Position numbers and translations under genes: made by a program
Source: Bacteroidales bacterium
Lineage (GTDB): Bacteria; Bacteroidota; Bacteroidia; Bacteroidales; VadinHA17
Assembly (NCBI GenBank): GCA_011620595.1
Contig: WOYX01000057.1
Coordinates: 92,473 to 125,823, forward strand
DNA length: 33,351 nucleotides
Direction: 5' to 3'
Shown here: piece by piece, positions 16,996 through 25,782 of the stretch
Numbering within the stretch: position 1 is the first letter of the stretch
Layout of the letters: each line of letters begins with the position of its first letter
The notes under the pieces: generated by a model
What the model was told of the DNA's origin: nothing
The model's database searches: none
Seen by the model: the letters and a program-made list of their open reading frames with translations, nothing else

Positions 16996-17736
16996 ATGCC
17001 CTATCGCCGTCTGCCCAACACTGACACGGCCCGTCTGCGCGCCATGAAGAGAGCCATTGAGATGAGCAAGAATATCCCTCCGTTCAGGCTTGCATTTTCC
17101 ATGAAGACCCTGGTCAAACTGCAGGCTTTCCTTCCTCTTTTTGAGAATGCCGTCAGCCATCAGCGCCAGACTCTTGCCAACCAGTCAGAAAAGAGCAGAA
17201 GCAACCAGGAGACAGCCAGGAAAGCACGGATCTATATTACCCACTTCCTGAGAGTGATGAACATGGCTGTTGCCAGAGGTGAGATACCCCCGGAGACAAG
17301 ATCGTTCTACGGCATCGCTCCGGACGATGGCTCTATCCCTGCACTGACAACGGAGAATGAGCTTGTGGCCTGGGGCAAGCGCATCATTGACGGGGAAGAG
17401 TACCGGATACTTAAGGGAAATTCTCCGGTCACCAACCCGTCCATCGCCGTGGTCAAGGTGAGGTATGAAAATTTCCTGGAGACACGAAATCATTACAAGA
17501 CCATCAACCGGCGAGCCTCAGACTGTGTCAGTCGTACTGCTGACATGCGCCGTCAGGCCGACGAACTGATCACCCTCCTTTGGAATGAGATCGAGGACAA
17601 GTTCTCCTCCCTGCCCGAAGATGAAAAGAGGGCCAGTGCCGAAAAGTACGGAGTGGCCTATGTCTTCCGTAAAAATGAGACTGCCGCCCGCGACCTCTCT
17701 CCCACCCTGTTCGAGGTGAAACAGGAAAACCAATAG
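16996..17736 (+). CDS. Uncharacterised cytoplasmic helical protein
   Basis: The function of this 246-residue protein is not recognised. It is rich in charged residues, lacks a signal peptide and membrane segments, and looks mostly helical. Residues about 1-95 begin MPYRRLPNTDTARLRAMK and contain helices with many arginine, lysine and glutamine residues. A middle part (about 95-160) has proline-bearing loops such as PPETRSFYG and NSPVTNPS. The last third (about 165-230) again looks like long helices, possibly a coiled coil (NRRASDCVSRTADMRRQADELITLLW). No catalytic motif or metal site is visible. The start at 16996 is an ATG preceded by a good promoter match. The gene ends 7 bases before dusB, so it may act with tRNA or ribosome biology, but that is only positional. 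From memory similar proteins occur in other Bacteroidota; this was not checked. Confidence 0.75.
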   Translation: MPYRRLPNTDTARLRAMKRAIEMSKNIPPFRLAFSMKTLVKLQAFLPLFENAVSHQRQTLANQSEKSRSNQETARKARIYITHFLRVMNMAVARGEIPPETRSFYGIAPDDGSIPALTTENELVAWGKRIIDGEEYRILKGNSPVTNPSIAVVKVRYENFLETRNHYKTINRRASDCVSRTADMRRQADELITLLWNEIEDKFSSLPEDEKRASAEKYGVAYVFRKNETAARDLSPTLFEVKQENQ

Positions 17737-17743
17737 TCCTGCA

Positions 17744-18757
17744 TTGCAACTCGGCAGAACGATATTAAGGGATCAGCCTCTCTTCCTGGCTCCCATGGAG
17801 GATATTACAGACCCCTCCTTCAGGTATGTCTGCAAGATGTTCGGAGCCGATTTCATGTACACTGAATTCATCTCTTCCGACGGACTGATAAGGGATGGCA
17901 GGAAGAGCGTGAAGAAGCTTGATCTGTTCGACTATGAACGGCCTATGGGTATCCAGCTTTACGGTCACATCATTGACTCAATGGTCGAGGCCGCCCTCAG
18001 GGCCAGTGAGGCCGATCCGGACCTTATTGACCTGAATTTCGGCTGCCCGGTGAGGAAAATCGCCGCCCGCGGTGCCGGCGCAGGCATGCTGCAGAATATC
18101 CCGCTGATGATCGAAATGACCTCTGCTATTGTGAGGACCGTGAAGATCCCGGTGACTGTCAAGACACGGCTGGGATGGGACGAAAACAACAAGATCATTG
18201 TGGATATGGCAGAACAATTGCAGGATACGGGAATAGCCGGGCTGACGATACACGGCCGCACACGGTCGCAGATGTACCACGGAGAAGCTGACTGGACACT
18301 CATTGGCAAAGTAAGGAACAACCCACGGATGAAGATTCCGATAATAGGCAATGGCGACATCAACGGACCGGAAAGGGCAAAGCTGATGTTCGACCGCTAC
18401 GGGGTTGATGGGATAATGATAGGCAGAGCCACCTTCGGCCGGCCCTGGATCTTCAGGGAGATACGCCACTACCTCGACACGGGCGAGCTGCTGCCTGAGC
18501 CGACTGTCAGCGAGAAAGCCGACCTGGCACTGCTGCACCTGGAAAAGTCACTCGAGCACAAGGAGGGGAAAAGTGCCATCCTGGAGATGCGCAGACATCT
18601 ATCCAACTATTTCAGGGGACTGCCCAACTTCAGGGATACGAGACTCCGGCTGCTCACCTCCCTCGACGTTGACGAGATAAGAGGGATTATCGAAGAGATC
18701 AGGGAGAAGTGGGGGTCATTCAGAGGTGAGAGCCTGACCGGCATCTACGGTGTGTGA
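17744..18757 (+). CDS. dusB: tRNA-dihydrouridine synthase (DusB type)
   Basis: This 337-residue FMN enzyme reduces uridine to dihydrouridine in tRNA D-loops using NADPH. The TIM-barrel features are LAPMEDITDPSFR at 15-27, catalytic C101 in NFGCPVRKIAARGAG, VKTRLGWD, the HGRTRSQMY segment, and the phosphate-binding IGNGDI and GVDGIMIGRATFGRPWIF. A helical tRNA-binding tail ends the protein. The start is TTG at 17744; the first ATG (residue 18) would cut into the conserved flavin-binding LAPMEDIT strand, so the TTG is preferred. It lies 7 bases after the unknown gene, and its 3' end overlaps the converging CPBP protease gene by 42 bases. Confidence 0.93.
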   Translation: MQLGRTILRDQPLFLAPMEDITDPSFRYVCKMFGADFMYTEFISSDGLIRDGRKSVKKLDLFDYERPMGIQLYGHIIDSMVEAALRASEADPDLIDLNFGCPVRKIAARGAGAGMLQNIPLMIEMTSAIVRTVKIPVTVKTRLGWDENNKIIVDMAEQLQDTGIAGLTIHGRTRSQMYHGEADWTLIGKVRNNPRMKIPIIGNGDINGPERAKLMFDRYGVDGIMIGRATFGRPWIFREIRHYLDTGELLPEPTVSEKADLALLHLEKSLEHKEGKSAILEMRRHLSNYFRGLPNFRDTRLRLLTSLDVDEIRGIIEEIREKWGSFRGESLTGIYGV

Positions 18758-19732
18758 CACAACCACCCTGGCGTAGAGCCTCCGGATATCCTTCCAGCGG
18801 AACACCACGGCCATGATGGCAATAAACAGCACTGACATGGCTACCAGCCCCGCAAATTCCTGCCATGGGTAGACCTTGAGCTGTTCATACATTGCCTCCG
18901 TCTGGAGGGCAGCGTCCTTATTGGTAACGAAGATTGAGAGAAAAGCATTGTTGGCTGCATGGGCCCCTATGGCTAACTCGATGCCGTCATCAAGCATTGT
19001 CAGAATGCCGAAGACGAGCCCGAAAAATGCATACTGCGGTATCATCGTCAGGAAACCGAATTCCTGAACCTCCGGGTTGAGAGCATGCATAAGCCCAAAC
19101 AGTATCGAGGTAATAACAATGGGAAGCCATCTGTTGCGTGACAGTACCGTAAACCCCTGCATCAGGTAGCCCCTGAACAGAATCTCTTCATAGGCCGCCT
19201 GGAAAGGTATCAGCAGCAGTACGATTGCCGCAAGGATTATAAGACTGTTGGAGGTGTTGTTCAGGATGAAGTTGCCCGGGTCTGACCTGACAGACCAGAC
19301 AAGCCAGAGAGCTGAGATGACCGTCCATACCAATGCCGAGAAGAGCATTCTTCCCCAGCGTACTCTCCTGCCACCGTTGATTACCGTGCCAAAACTGCGC
19401 TTATGCAGCGGCTTTATAAGTAAGACTATCGTAAAGAAGGCAAGAATAAATGGAAACAGGAGAAGGAGCAAGCCGATGTTTGGATCAATCCCCATCATCT
19501 CAAAATCGGGCATTCCTCCCTTCTGGGGGACTTCTGATCCGTCAAGGGCATAGGCTACCATCACTATCCCCAGTGGTATTGCCCCGATGATATTGGAGAC
19601 AAGAAATGGGGTCACCCCTCCCAGGAAATACCTCCAGAAGGCATTTTTCCCCCGGAAGGGTGCGGTTATGAAGGGGGTGTCACCCTGCACGGGTGACTCA
19701 AGGATTTCGTTGCTTTCCATGGAAATTGCCAT
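18716..19732 (-). CDS. CPBP-family intramembrane glutamic protease
   Basis: This 338-residue polytopic inner-membrane protein belongs to the CPBP (CAAX-protease and bacteriocin-processing) family. The three family motifs are complete: E182-E183 and R187 in YEEILFRGY, F212 and H216 in FGLMHALNP, and H258 with N262 in GAHAANN. About 8 hydrophobic segments are seen. The N-terminal 25 residues are polar and cytoplasmic. Substrates are unknown; bacterial members have been linked to peptide processing and immunity functions. Its ATG (19732) follows the nadB stop with no gap, so translation is probably coupled; ATG 19720 is an alternative. Its last 42 bases overlap the end of dusB on the opposite strand. 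Confidence 0.9.
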   Translation of the reverse strand: MAISMESNEILESPVQGDTPFITAPFRGKNAFWRYFLGGVTPFLVSNIIGAIPLGIVMVAYALDGSEVPQKGGMPDFEMMGIDPNIGLLLLLFPFILAFFTIVLLIKPLHKRSFGTVINGGRRVRWGRMLFSALVWTVISALWLVWSVRSDPGNFILNNTSNSLIILAAIVLLLIPFQAAYEEILFRGYLMQGFTVLSRNRWLPIVITSILFGLMHALNPEVQEFGFLTMIPQYAFFGLVFGILTMLDDGIELAIGAHAANNAFLSIFVTNKDAALQTEAMYEQLKVYPWQEFAGLVAMSVLFIAIMAVVFRWKDIRRLYARVVVSHTVDAGQALTSE

Positions 19733-21310
19733 TTAAAATTCCGAGCCCGGCCTCGCCGGATAATCTATTGAATAATGCAGCCCGAGACTCTCTTTCCTGT
19801 TCTTTGCCATCTTTATTACCAGATATCCGGCAGCGATCAGGTTGCGAAGCTCAATAAGCTTTCTCGAGATCGTTGACCGGCGGTATAGGTCTTCCGTCTC
19901 CTGATAGATGATCTCGAGCCTTGTCTTTGCCCGTGCCAGCCTGAGGTCTGACCTCACAATACCTACATAGTTGCTCATGATCATCTGCATCTCCTTGTAA
20001 TTCTGGGTCACAAGGATCATCTCCTCGAGGTTTGTAGTGCCGTGGTAGTTCCACAGGGGAATCTTCTCCTCAAAACTCAGTCCTGCTATCCGGCCTGCTG
20101 CATCCGCGGCCGCCCTGTGTGCATAGACGGCAGCCTCGATAAGCGAGTTGGATGCCAGCCTGTTGGCCCCGTGAAGCCCGGTGGAAGAGACCTCTCCTAT
20201 GGCGTAAAGACGTTCTATGGAACTTCTGCCGTTCATGTCAACCTTCACCCCGCCGCAGGAGTAATGTGCTGCAGGAACTACAGGTATCATCTGCCGTGTG
20301 ATATCAATGCCCTCCTGCAGGCACTTTTCATAAATGTGAGGGAAATGTGACCGTAGCTCTCCGGCATCAAGATGTGTGCAGTCAAGCCATACACAGTCAT
20401 CACCCCTGAGCTTCATCTCGTTGTCAATGGCCCTCGCTACAACGTCACGCGGGGCCAGGGAGCCCCTGGCATGATACCTGGGCATGAACTTCTCCCCGTC
20501 ACTGTTGCGCAGCTCCGCACCAAAACCCCTCAGGGCCTCCGTGATCAGGAAGGATGGCCTGACATTGGGATTATAAAGTGACGTGGGATGAAACTGGATG
20601 AACTCCATGTTCTCCAGTATCCCGTTCGCCCGGTGTACCATGGCCATACCGTCGCCCGTGGCAACAGCGGGGTTGGTGGTGGTCAGATAGATGTTGCCGC
20701 ATCCGCCGGTGGCCAGAACGGTCACCTTCGAAAGGAATGTCTTCACCTTGCTGCTCTCCAGGTCAGCCACGTAGGCCCCGTAGCACTGAATGTCCTTCCA
20801 TTCCCTGGTAACATACTCCCCGAGGTTATGCTGAGTGAGAAGATCGATGGCAAAATGATTCTCGAAAACAGTTATATTATTATGTTCCCGGACCCTTCGT
20901 ATGAGAACCTCCTCTATTGCTGCCCCGGTGGAATCCTTCTGATGAAGTATCCTGTGCTCCGTATGACCGCCTTCCATGGCCATGTCGAGACTGCCGTCAG
21001 GCTTCCTGTCAAAATCCACTCCCCACTCTATCAGGTCCCTGATCCTCGCCGGGGCTTCACTGACTACCATCCTCACCACCTCTTCATTGCTGTAGCCTGC
21101 ACCAGCCACCATGGTGTCCCGGACATGCTTCTCGAAATTGTCAGGTTCGTACATCACCGCCGCAATACCCCCCTGGGCATACTGTGTGCTGCAATCCCCC
21201 ATCCCCGCCTTGGTTATCACGCATACCGTCCCGTGATCCGCTGCCTTGAGAGCAAAGGAGAGACCGGCGATACCCGATCCTATTACCAGAAAATCACACC
21301 GAACTTTCAT
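19733..21310 (-). CDS. nadB: L-aspartate oxidase
   Basis: This 525-residue FAD enzyme oxidises L-aspartate to iminoaspartate, the first step of de novo NAD synthesis, with oxygen or fumarate as acceptor. Visible features are the N-terminal dinucleotide fold (FLVIGSGIAGLSFAL), CSTQYAQGGIAAV, GHTEHRILHQKDSTG, the HPTSLY and RGFGAELRN segments, and GEVSSTGLHGANRLASNSLIEA. The helical C-terminal domain is present and the length is normal. ATG 21310 is chosen over the upstream ATG-less extension at 21337, because a perfect TAnnTTTG element on this strand covers 21335-21342. No nadA or nadC is in the window. A CPBP protease gene follows with no gap. NadB is a close relative of the SdhA flavoprotein, but the H-FAD histidine motif is absent here. 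Confidence 0.95.
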   Translation of the reverse strand: MKVRCDFLVIGSGIAGLSFALKAADHGTVCVITKAGMGDCSTQYAQGGIAAVMYEPDNFEKHVRDTMVAGAGYSNEEVVRMVVSEAPARIRDLIEWGVDFDRKPDGSLDMAMEGGHTEHRILHQKDSTGAAIEEVLIRRVREHNNITVFENHFAIDLLTQHNLGEYVTREWKDIQCYGAYVADLESSKVKTFLSKVTVLATGGCGNIYLTTTNPAVATGDGMAMVHRANGILENMEFIQFHPTSLYNPNVRPSFLITEALRGFGAELRNSDGEKFMPRYHARGSLAPRDVVARAIDNEMKLRGDDCVWLDCTHLDAGELRSHFPHIYEKCLQEGIDITRQMIPVVPAAHYSCGGVKVDMNGRSSIERLYAIGEVSSTGLHGANRLASNSLIEAAVYAHRAAADAAGRIAGLSFEEKIPLWNYHGTTNLEEMILVTQNYKEMQMIMSNYVGIVRSDLRLARAKTRLEIIYQETEDLYRRSTISRKLIELRNLIAAGYLVIKMAKNRKESLGLHYSIDYPARPGSEF

Positions 21311-21334
21311 ACAGCCATTTTCAAAGACAACTAG

Positions 21335-21342
21335 CAAAGATA
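21335..21342 (-). promoter_or_regulatory. Candidate -7 element of the nadB promoter
   Basis: On the minus strand this reads TATCTTTG, an exact TAnnTTTG match, 24 bases before the nadB ATG at 21310. A TTG (21358-21360, minus) is 15 bases upstream, shorter than usual. The match argues against translation starting at 21337. Confidence 0.5.
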
Positions 21343-21350
21343 CAAATTGA

Positions 21351-21378
21351 TTTTACACAATTACGGTCAATTGTAAAA
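21351..21378. promoter_or_regulatory. Imperfect palindrome between divergent nadB and glyS promoters
   Basis: TTTTACACAATT (21351-21362), a 6-base spacer, then AATTGTAAAA (21369-21378). The inner 6-base arms are perfect and the outer T4/A4 arms are offset by two bases. It overlaps the glyS -33 element and lies just upstream of the nadB -7 element, so it could be an operator acting on either promoter. Confidence 0.35.
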
Positions 21379-21401
21379 CAGCAGATTTTAATATACTTTT
21401 G
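21371..21401 (+). promoter_or_regulatory. Candidate glyS promoter
   Basis: TTG at 21371-21373, 20 bases, then TACTTTTG at 21394-21401, an exact TAnnTTTG match. The ATG of glyS is 31 bases downstream. Confidence 0.6.
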
Positions 21402-21432
21402 CCCGGTTAACAGGCAGAACCCAAAAAATACT

Positions 21433-22983
21433 ATGGCCCAGGAAGATCTCTTTAAAAAACTCATTGCGCACTGCAAGGAGTATGGTTATATTTTCCCCTC
21501 AAGTGAGATCTATGACGGCCTGGCTGCCGTCTATGACTATGGCCAATATGGCGTTGAACTGAAAAACAACATCAAAAAGTACTGGTGGGACAGCATGGTC
21601 CTGCTCCATGAAAATATTGTCGGCCTGGATTCTGCGATATTCATGCACCCGACCGCATGGAAAGCCTCAGGCCATGTGGATGCCTTCAATGACCCGCTGA
21701 TAGACAACAAGGACAGCAAGAAGAGATACCGTGCCGATGTACTTATTGAAGAGCATCTTGAAAAACTCTCCGAAAAGATTGAGAAGGAGGTTGAGAAAGC
21801 CAGAAACAGGTTCGGGGAAAAATTCGATGAGGCATTATTCAGGTCAACCAATCCGCGCATACTGGAGATAAGCGAAAAATACGAACAGCTTCACAAAAGG
21901 TTTGTTGATGCCCTGGCCGGATCCGATCTCGCCGAACTGAGACAGATAATCATTGACAGTGAGATAGTATGCCCCGTCTCGGGCACTAAAAACTGGACTG
22001 AAGTAAGGCATTTTAACCTGATGTTCTCAACGGAGATAGGCTCCACCTCTGACGGAGCAATGAAGATCTATCTTCGCCCCGAGACTGCCCAGGGTATCTT
22101 CGTTAACTTCCTGAATGTCCAGAAAACAGGGCGCATGAAGCTGCCCTTCGGAATAGCGCAGATAGGCAAGGCCTTCAGAAACGAGATCGTCGCACGGCAG
22201 TTCATCTTCCGCATGCGTGAGTTCGAGCAGATGGAGATGCAGTTCTTCGTAAAACCGGGTACAGAGCTGCAGTGGTTCAGCCACTGGAAGGAGGCACGGA
22301 TGAAATGGCACCGTGCCCTGGGCTTCGGAGACGAAAACTACCGTTTCCATGATCATGACAAGCTGGCCCATTATGCCAATGCGGCAACTGACATAGAATA
22401 CAAATTCCCGTTCGGATTCAGGGAGGTGGAAGGAATCCACTCCAGGACCGACTTCGACCTGAAACAGCACCAGCAGTACAGCGGCAGGAAGATGCAGTAC
22501 TTTGATCCTGAGATCAATAAGTCGTATATTCCTTACGTGATAGAAACCTCCATAGGCGTCGACCGTATGTTCCTCCAGGTTGTGGCTGCATCATATTACG
22601 AAGAGGACCTTACCGGGGAAGACGGTGTGCCCGACAGCAGGGTCGTCCTCAGGCTGCCCTCAGTGCTTGCACCCGTGAAGCTCGCTGTCCTTCCCCTTGT
22701 CCGGAAGGACGGACTGCCCGACATCTCACACAGGATCGTTGATGACCTGAAGTTCGACTTCAACTGCCAGTATGATGAGAAGGATTCGATAGGCAAGCGC
22801 TACCGCAGACAGGATGCCATCGGCACACCCTACTGCATTACCATCGACTACCAGACTGTGGATGACTCGACCGTCACCATAAGATACCGCGATACCATGC
22901 TCCAGGAACGGGTAGCCATTGCTGATCTGAAAAATATCATTGCCGACAAGGTCAGTCTGCAGGAGCAACTTAAGAAACTGTAA
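21433..22983 (+). CDS. glyS: Glycyl-tRNA synthetase (single-chain class II type)
   Basis: This 516-residue cytoplasmic enzyme charges tRNA-Gly with glycine. It is the eukaryote/archaeal-like single-chain form used by Bacteroidota, not the alpha-beta form of proteobacteria. Class II motifs are visible: RPETAQGIFVNF, motif 2 around RNEIVARQFIFRMREFEQMEMQFF (of which 20 or fewer residues are conserved), and motif 3 YVIETSIGVDRMF. The C-terminal anticodon-binding domain begins near VLAPVKLAVLPLV. The ATG at 21433 precedes the typical LFKKLIAHCKEYGYIFPSSEIYDG. The glycosyltransferase gene starts one base after its stop region, so read-through expression of that gene is likely. Confidence 0.96.
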   Translation: MAQEDLFKKLIAHCKEYGYIFPSSEIYDGLAAVYDYGQYGVELKNNIKKYWWDSMVLLHENIVGLDSAIFMHPTAWKASGHVDAFNDPLIDNKDSKKRYRADVLIEEHLEKLSEKIEKEVEKARNRFGEKFDEALFRSTNPRILEISEKYEQLHKRFVDALAGSDLAELRQIIIDSEIVCPVSGTKNWTEVRHFNLMFSTEIGSTSDGAMKIYLRPETAQGIFVNFLNVQKTGRMKLPFGIAQIGKAFRNEIVARQFIFRMREFEQMEMQFFVKPGTELQWFSHWKEARMKWHRALGFGDENYRFHDHDKLAHYANAATDIEYKFPFGFREVEGIHSRTDFDLKQHQQYSGRKMQYFDPEINKSYIPYVIETSIGVDRMFLQVVAASYYEEDLTGEDGVPDSRVVLRLPSVLAPVKLAVLPLVRKDGLPDISHRIVDDLKFDFNCQYDEKDSIGKRYRRQDAIGTPYCITIDYQTVDDSTVTIRYRDTMLQERVAIADLKNIIADKVSLQEQLKKL

Positions 22984-22984
22984 A

Positions 22985-24265
22985 ATGAGGTCAAGGCCGG
23001 GAAAGGTTCTGATTATAACCTACTACTGGCCTCCCAGCGGAGGCGCAGGGGTGCAGCGGTGGCTCAAGTTTGCAAAATACCTCCCGTCATCCGGCTGGAT
23101 ACCCGTCGTGCTTACAGTAGACCCTGAATATGCCGCCTATCCCTACATGGATGAGTCACTCTACGGCGAAATCCCCATTGACCTTGAAGTATTCAGAACA
23201 AAGGCGGTTAATTACTTCGCTCTCTACAGCAAGGACCAGTCGAAAATCCCTCACTCAGGATTTGCCTCAGGCTCTGACAATGACAGGAAGAGCAGGCTCA
23301 GCCGTTTTATCCGCGGTAATTTCTTTATCCCGGACCCCCGCAGGGGATGGAACAGATATGCATTCAGGAAAGCCTGTGAGCTGATCCGGAGCCAGAATAT
23401 AACCCATGTAATTACAACAAGCCCGCCACACTCAACACAGCTCATCGGCCTCCGGCTGAAGCGCTACTTCCCGAAGATCAAATGGGTGGCTGATATGCGG
23501 GATCCCTGGACGGATATATATTATTACGACCTGTTCAAACCATCCCTGCCGGCAAGAATTGTTGACAGCCGCATGGAGAAGAACGTGCTCTCAAAAGCAG
23601 ACAGTATCATTACGGTTGGCCAGACACTGGCTTCCCTCCTCGCTGAAAAGGGTGAGAATATCGCGGGTAAGACACACGTACTCCCAAATGGTTTTGATGA
23701 AGAGGATTTCGAGGGGATCATGCCAACCCTCCCTGATATCTTTACCATAACCTACGTCGGGACTCTCTCTCCGTCATATCCTGTGGGCGGCTTCCTCCGG
23801 GCCATACGTGAGCTGCGGACCGGTGGCCAGCCTGTGACCCTCAGGTTTGTAGGCACGGTCTCCGCACCGGTCCGGGCACTTTTCCCGGCAGGTGAAACGG
23901 GCACGGAGTTCATTCCATACTGTGATCATCCAGTGGCTATAAGGCATATGATGGAATCAAGCATGCTCTTGCTGATTATCCCTGACCATGCCTCAAACAG
24001 ATCTATCCTTACCGGAAAAATATTTGAGTACCTGGCTACCGAAAAGCCGATACTTTTGCTGGGGCCGAAGGATGGCGATGCTGCTCTGCTACTTGAGAAA
24101 TGCGGCTATAAGGGCATATTTGCTTACGATGATACTGTAGGTATCAGGAATTTTATCCTGCAGGTAGCTGATGGCAAACCGGTTAAACGAAGCGGCCATC
24201 ACCTTGAATACTCACGACGGGCACTCTCATCAAAGCTTGGTAAGATGCTGGGCGATATCCTATGA
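22985..24265 (+). CDS. GT4/GT-B-type glycosyltransferase
   Basis: This 426-residue enzyme transfers a sugar from a nucleotide donor, probably in surface glycan or lipopolysaccharide synthesis at the cytoplasmic face of the membrane. The N-terminal half starts VLIITYYWPPSGGAGVQRWLK, the usual acceptor-domain loop of this family, and includes ADMRDPW. The C-terminal donor domain has YVGTLSPSYP, LRFVGTV and GKIFEYLATEKPILLL, the site of the conserved glutamates. No membrane segment is present. The ATG at 22985 lies one base after the glyS stop; an upstream in-frame start at 22940 would overlap glyS and precede the conserved N-terminus. Its end overlaps the converging flippase gene by 6 bases. 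Sugar and acceptor are unknown. Confidence 0.9.
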   Translation: MRSRPGKVLIITYYWPPSGGAGVQRWLKFAKYLPSSGWIPVVLTVDPEYAAYPYMDESLYGEIPIDLEVFRTKAVNYFALYSKDQSKIPHSGFASGSDNDRKSRLSRFIRGNFFIPDPRRGWNRYAFRKACELIRSQNITHVITTSPPHSTQLIGLRLKRYFPKIKWVADMRDPWTDIYYYDLFKPSLPARIVDSRMEKNVLSKADSIITVGQTLASLLAEKGENIAGKTHVLPNGFDEEDFEGIMPTLPDIFTITYVGTLSPSYPVGGFLRAIRELRTGGQPVTLRFVGTVSAPVRALFPAGETGTEFIPYCDHPVAIRHMMESSMLLLIIPDHASNRSILTGKIFEYLATEKPILLLGPKDGDAALLLEKCGYKGIFAYDDTVGIRNFILQVADGKPVKRSGHHLEYSRRALSSKLGKMLGDIL

Positions 24266-25741
24266 TCTTCCCCTGAACCTCCCGGCCAACAGGTCAATGA
24301 GGTTGTTCACATCATCAGAGAGCCGCCAGTAATAGAGGCCAACGGTATAAACAACCATTACCAGCAGACTCCTCAGCAGTATGTCAGTCACGAGCGACAT
24401 CTGTGGCAGTACGAATCCTGCGAGACCAGCGACAACCGCCACCAGGCTCATCTTCAGATGACCTGTACTGAAGGGCCAGATACCAAATTTCCTGCCTGCT
24501 ACAACAACACCAAGCATATTGTAGATAATGTTGGAGATCATCGTTGCCAGGGCGGCGCCGTTGATGCCATACAAGGGAATGAAAATCATGCTGGTGCCAA
24601 CGAAAAGGGCCACAAGAATGAACATCAGCCAGGTCTGATATCTGTAAAGGGTTGAAGTGCTCAGAATGATGCCGTTGATGCCTGCTATGATGCTGATGAG
24701 GTACCCGAGTCCGACCATTATGATCACCCCTCCGCTGTTGCCGTAAGCTTCCGGAAGGAGACGGAATATATTGTCGAGATTGACAACCAACCCCGTGAAG
24801 ATCAGAAGTCCGATGGCATACTGATTGATGCTGCTCCTTTTATAGAGGTCGTAAATGGTATCCAGGTCATCATTCTTCCATGACTCTGCCAGAAAAGGTA
24901 TGGAGATCTTGGCCACCGACCGGCCGGGAAGGGCTATCAACACAGCAAAATAGGTCGCAATAGCATAGATCCCTACCTCATTTTCTCCAAGGTACCTGTT
25001 GATGAACACCTTGTCGAGAGTGGTAAGTATAATGGAGCTGAAACCCGTAAGGATGCCGAAGAGTGAAAGAAAGAAAATCTCCTTCCTTAAACCGTGGTTA
25101 ATATATGCAGGCTTGACCTTCAGTGATATCTCCCCCCTCACCAGCAGGCTGATGAAAATTATGATGAGCGGCACCCCCTGGGAGATAACATATCCGAAGA
25201 GATAACCGGAGAAGTCGATGACCCCGAACCAGAAGAGACAGATAAGTCCAAAGTTCAGCACCCTGAACAGAAACTCCTTCAGAAAGGTCCCCAGAACGGC
25301 ATCATACAATACCTTGTTGTAATTGTCGAGCAGATTGAAGAGAAGAGTAATCAGCAGCAAAGCCGGCAGATAGTAAGAGTATTCGGTTATCAGCGGAGAG
25401 CGCTCCATGTTTGCCCTCTCAAAATACGGAGAATAAAACTTCAGAAATACCAGCGCGAGGATGAACCCGGCAAGGGTTATGATCATTGCCAGACCGAGGA
25501 AGCCGTTGTGCTTTTCACGGTTATCCCTGAACCAGGGGAAGAGCCTGTTGATTACATTGATGAATCCGAGACTGGAAAACTGTGCCAGCATGGTGGCCAG
25601 CGACATCAGCAGCTGCACAACCCCTATCTCTCCGGTGCTGAAGATTTTCGGCGAGAGAAGGATAATATTCACAAACCCGAGGAGGGCTCCAAGATATGAC
25701 CATGCTGTGCCGCGGAGCGTCTGATTCCGAACAATTCCCAT
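24260..25741 (-). CDS. Polysaccharide flippase (Wzx/MVF-type, oligosaccharide transporter)
   Basis: This 493-residue inner-membrane protein has about 14 hydrophobic segments and resembles the MOP-superfamily flippases that move lipid-linked oligosaccharides to the periplasm. Family features include the N-terminal RNQTLRGTAWSYLGALLGFVN, FSTGEIGVVQLLMS, the LDKVFINRYLGENEVGIYAIA stretch with a charged residue after helix 7, and IPLYGINGAALATMIS in the second half. ATG 25741 is chosen because an exact -7 match on this strand lies at 25760-25767, which would overlap the TTG alternative at 25762. With the glycosyltransferase and YfhO it forms an envelope glycan group, though no polymerase or ligase is in the window. 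Confidence 0.88.
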   Translation of the reverse strand: MGIVRNQTLRGTAWSYLGALLGFVNIILLSPKIFSTGEIGVVQLLMSLATMLAQFSSLGFINVINRLFPWFRDNREKHNGFLGLAMIITLAGFILALVFLKFYSPYFERANMERSPLITEYSYYLPALLLITLLFNLLDNYNKVLYDAVLGTFLKEFLFRVLNFGLICLFWFGVIDFSGYLFGYVISQGVPLIIIFISLLVRGEISLKVKPAYINHGLRKEIFFLSLFGILTGFSSIILTTLDKVFINRYLGENEVGIYAIATYFAVLIALPGRSVAKISIPFLAESWKNDDLDTIYDLYKRSSINQYAIGLLIFTGLVVNLDNIFRLLPEAYGNSGGVIIMVGLGYLISIIAGINGIILSTSTLYRYQTWLMFILVALFVGTSMIFIPLYGINGAALATMISNIIYNMLGVVVAGRKFGIWPFSTGHLKMSLVAVVAGLAGFVLPQMSLVTDILLRSLLVMVVYTVGLYYWRLSDDVNNLIDLLAGRFRGRS

Positions 25742-25759
25742 CTTACTCTCTTGCTCCGG

Positions 25760-25767
25760 CAAATGTA
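25760..25767 (-). promoter_or_regulatory. Candidate -7 element of the flippase promoter
   Basis: On the minus strand this reads TACATTTG, an exact TAnnTTTG match, 18 bases before the ATG at 25741. No convincing TTG is seen at -33. It sits back-to-back with the YfhO promoter. Confidence 0.4.
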
Positions 25768-25782
25768 TAATAATATACTCAT

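Noticed and set aside
20588-21334. 248-codon plus-strand frame opposite nadB
   Set aside because: It is fully antisense to nadB, which has all family motifs. The frame reads as low-conservation shadow sequence.
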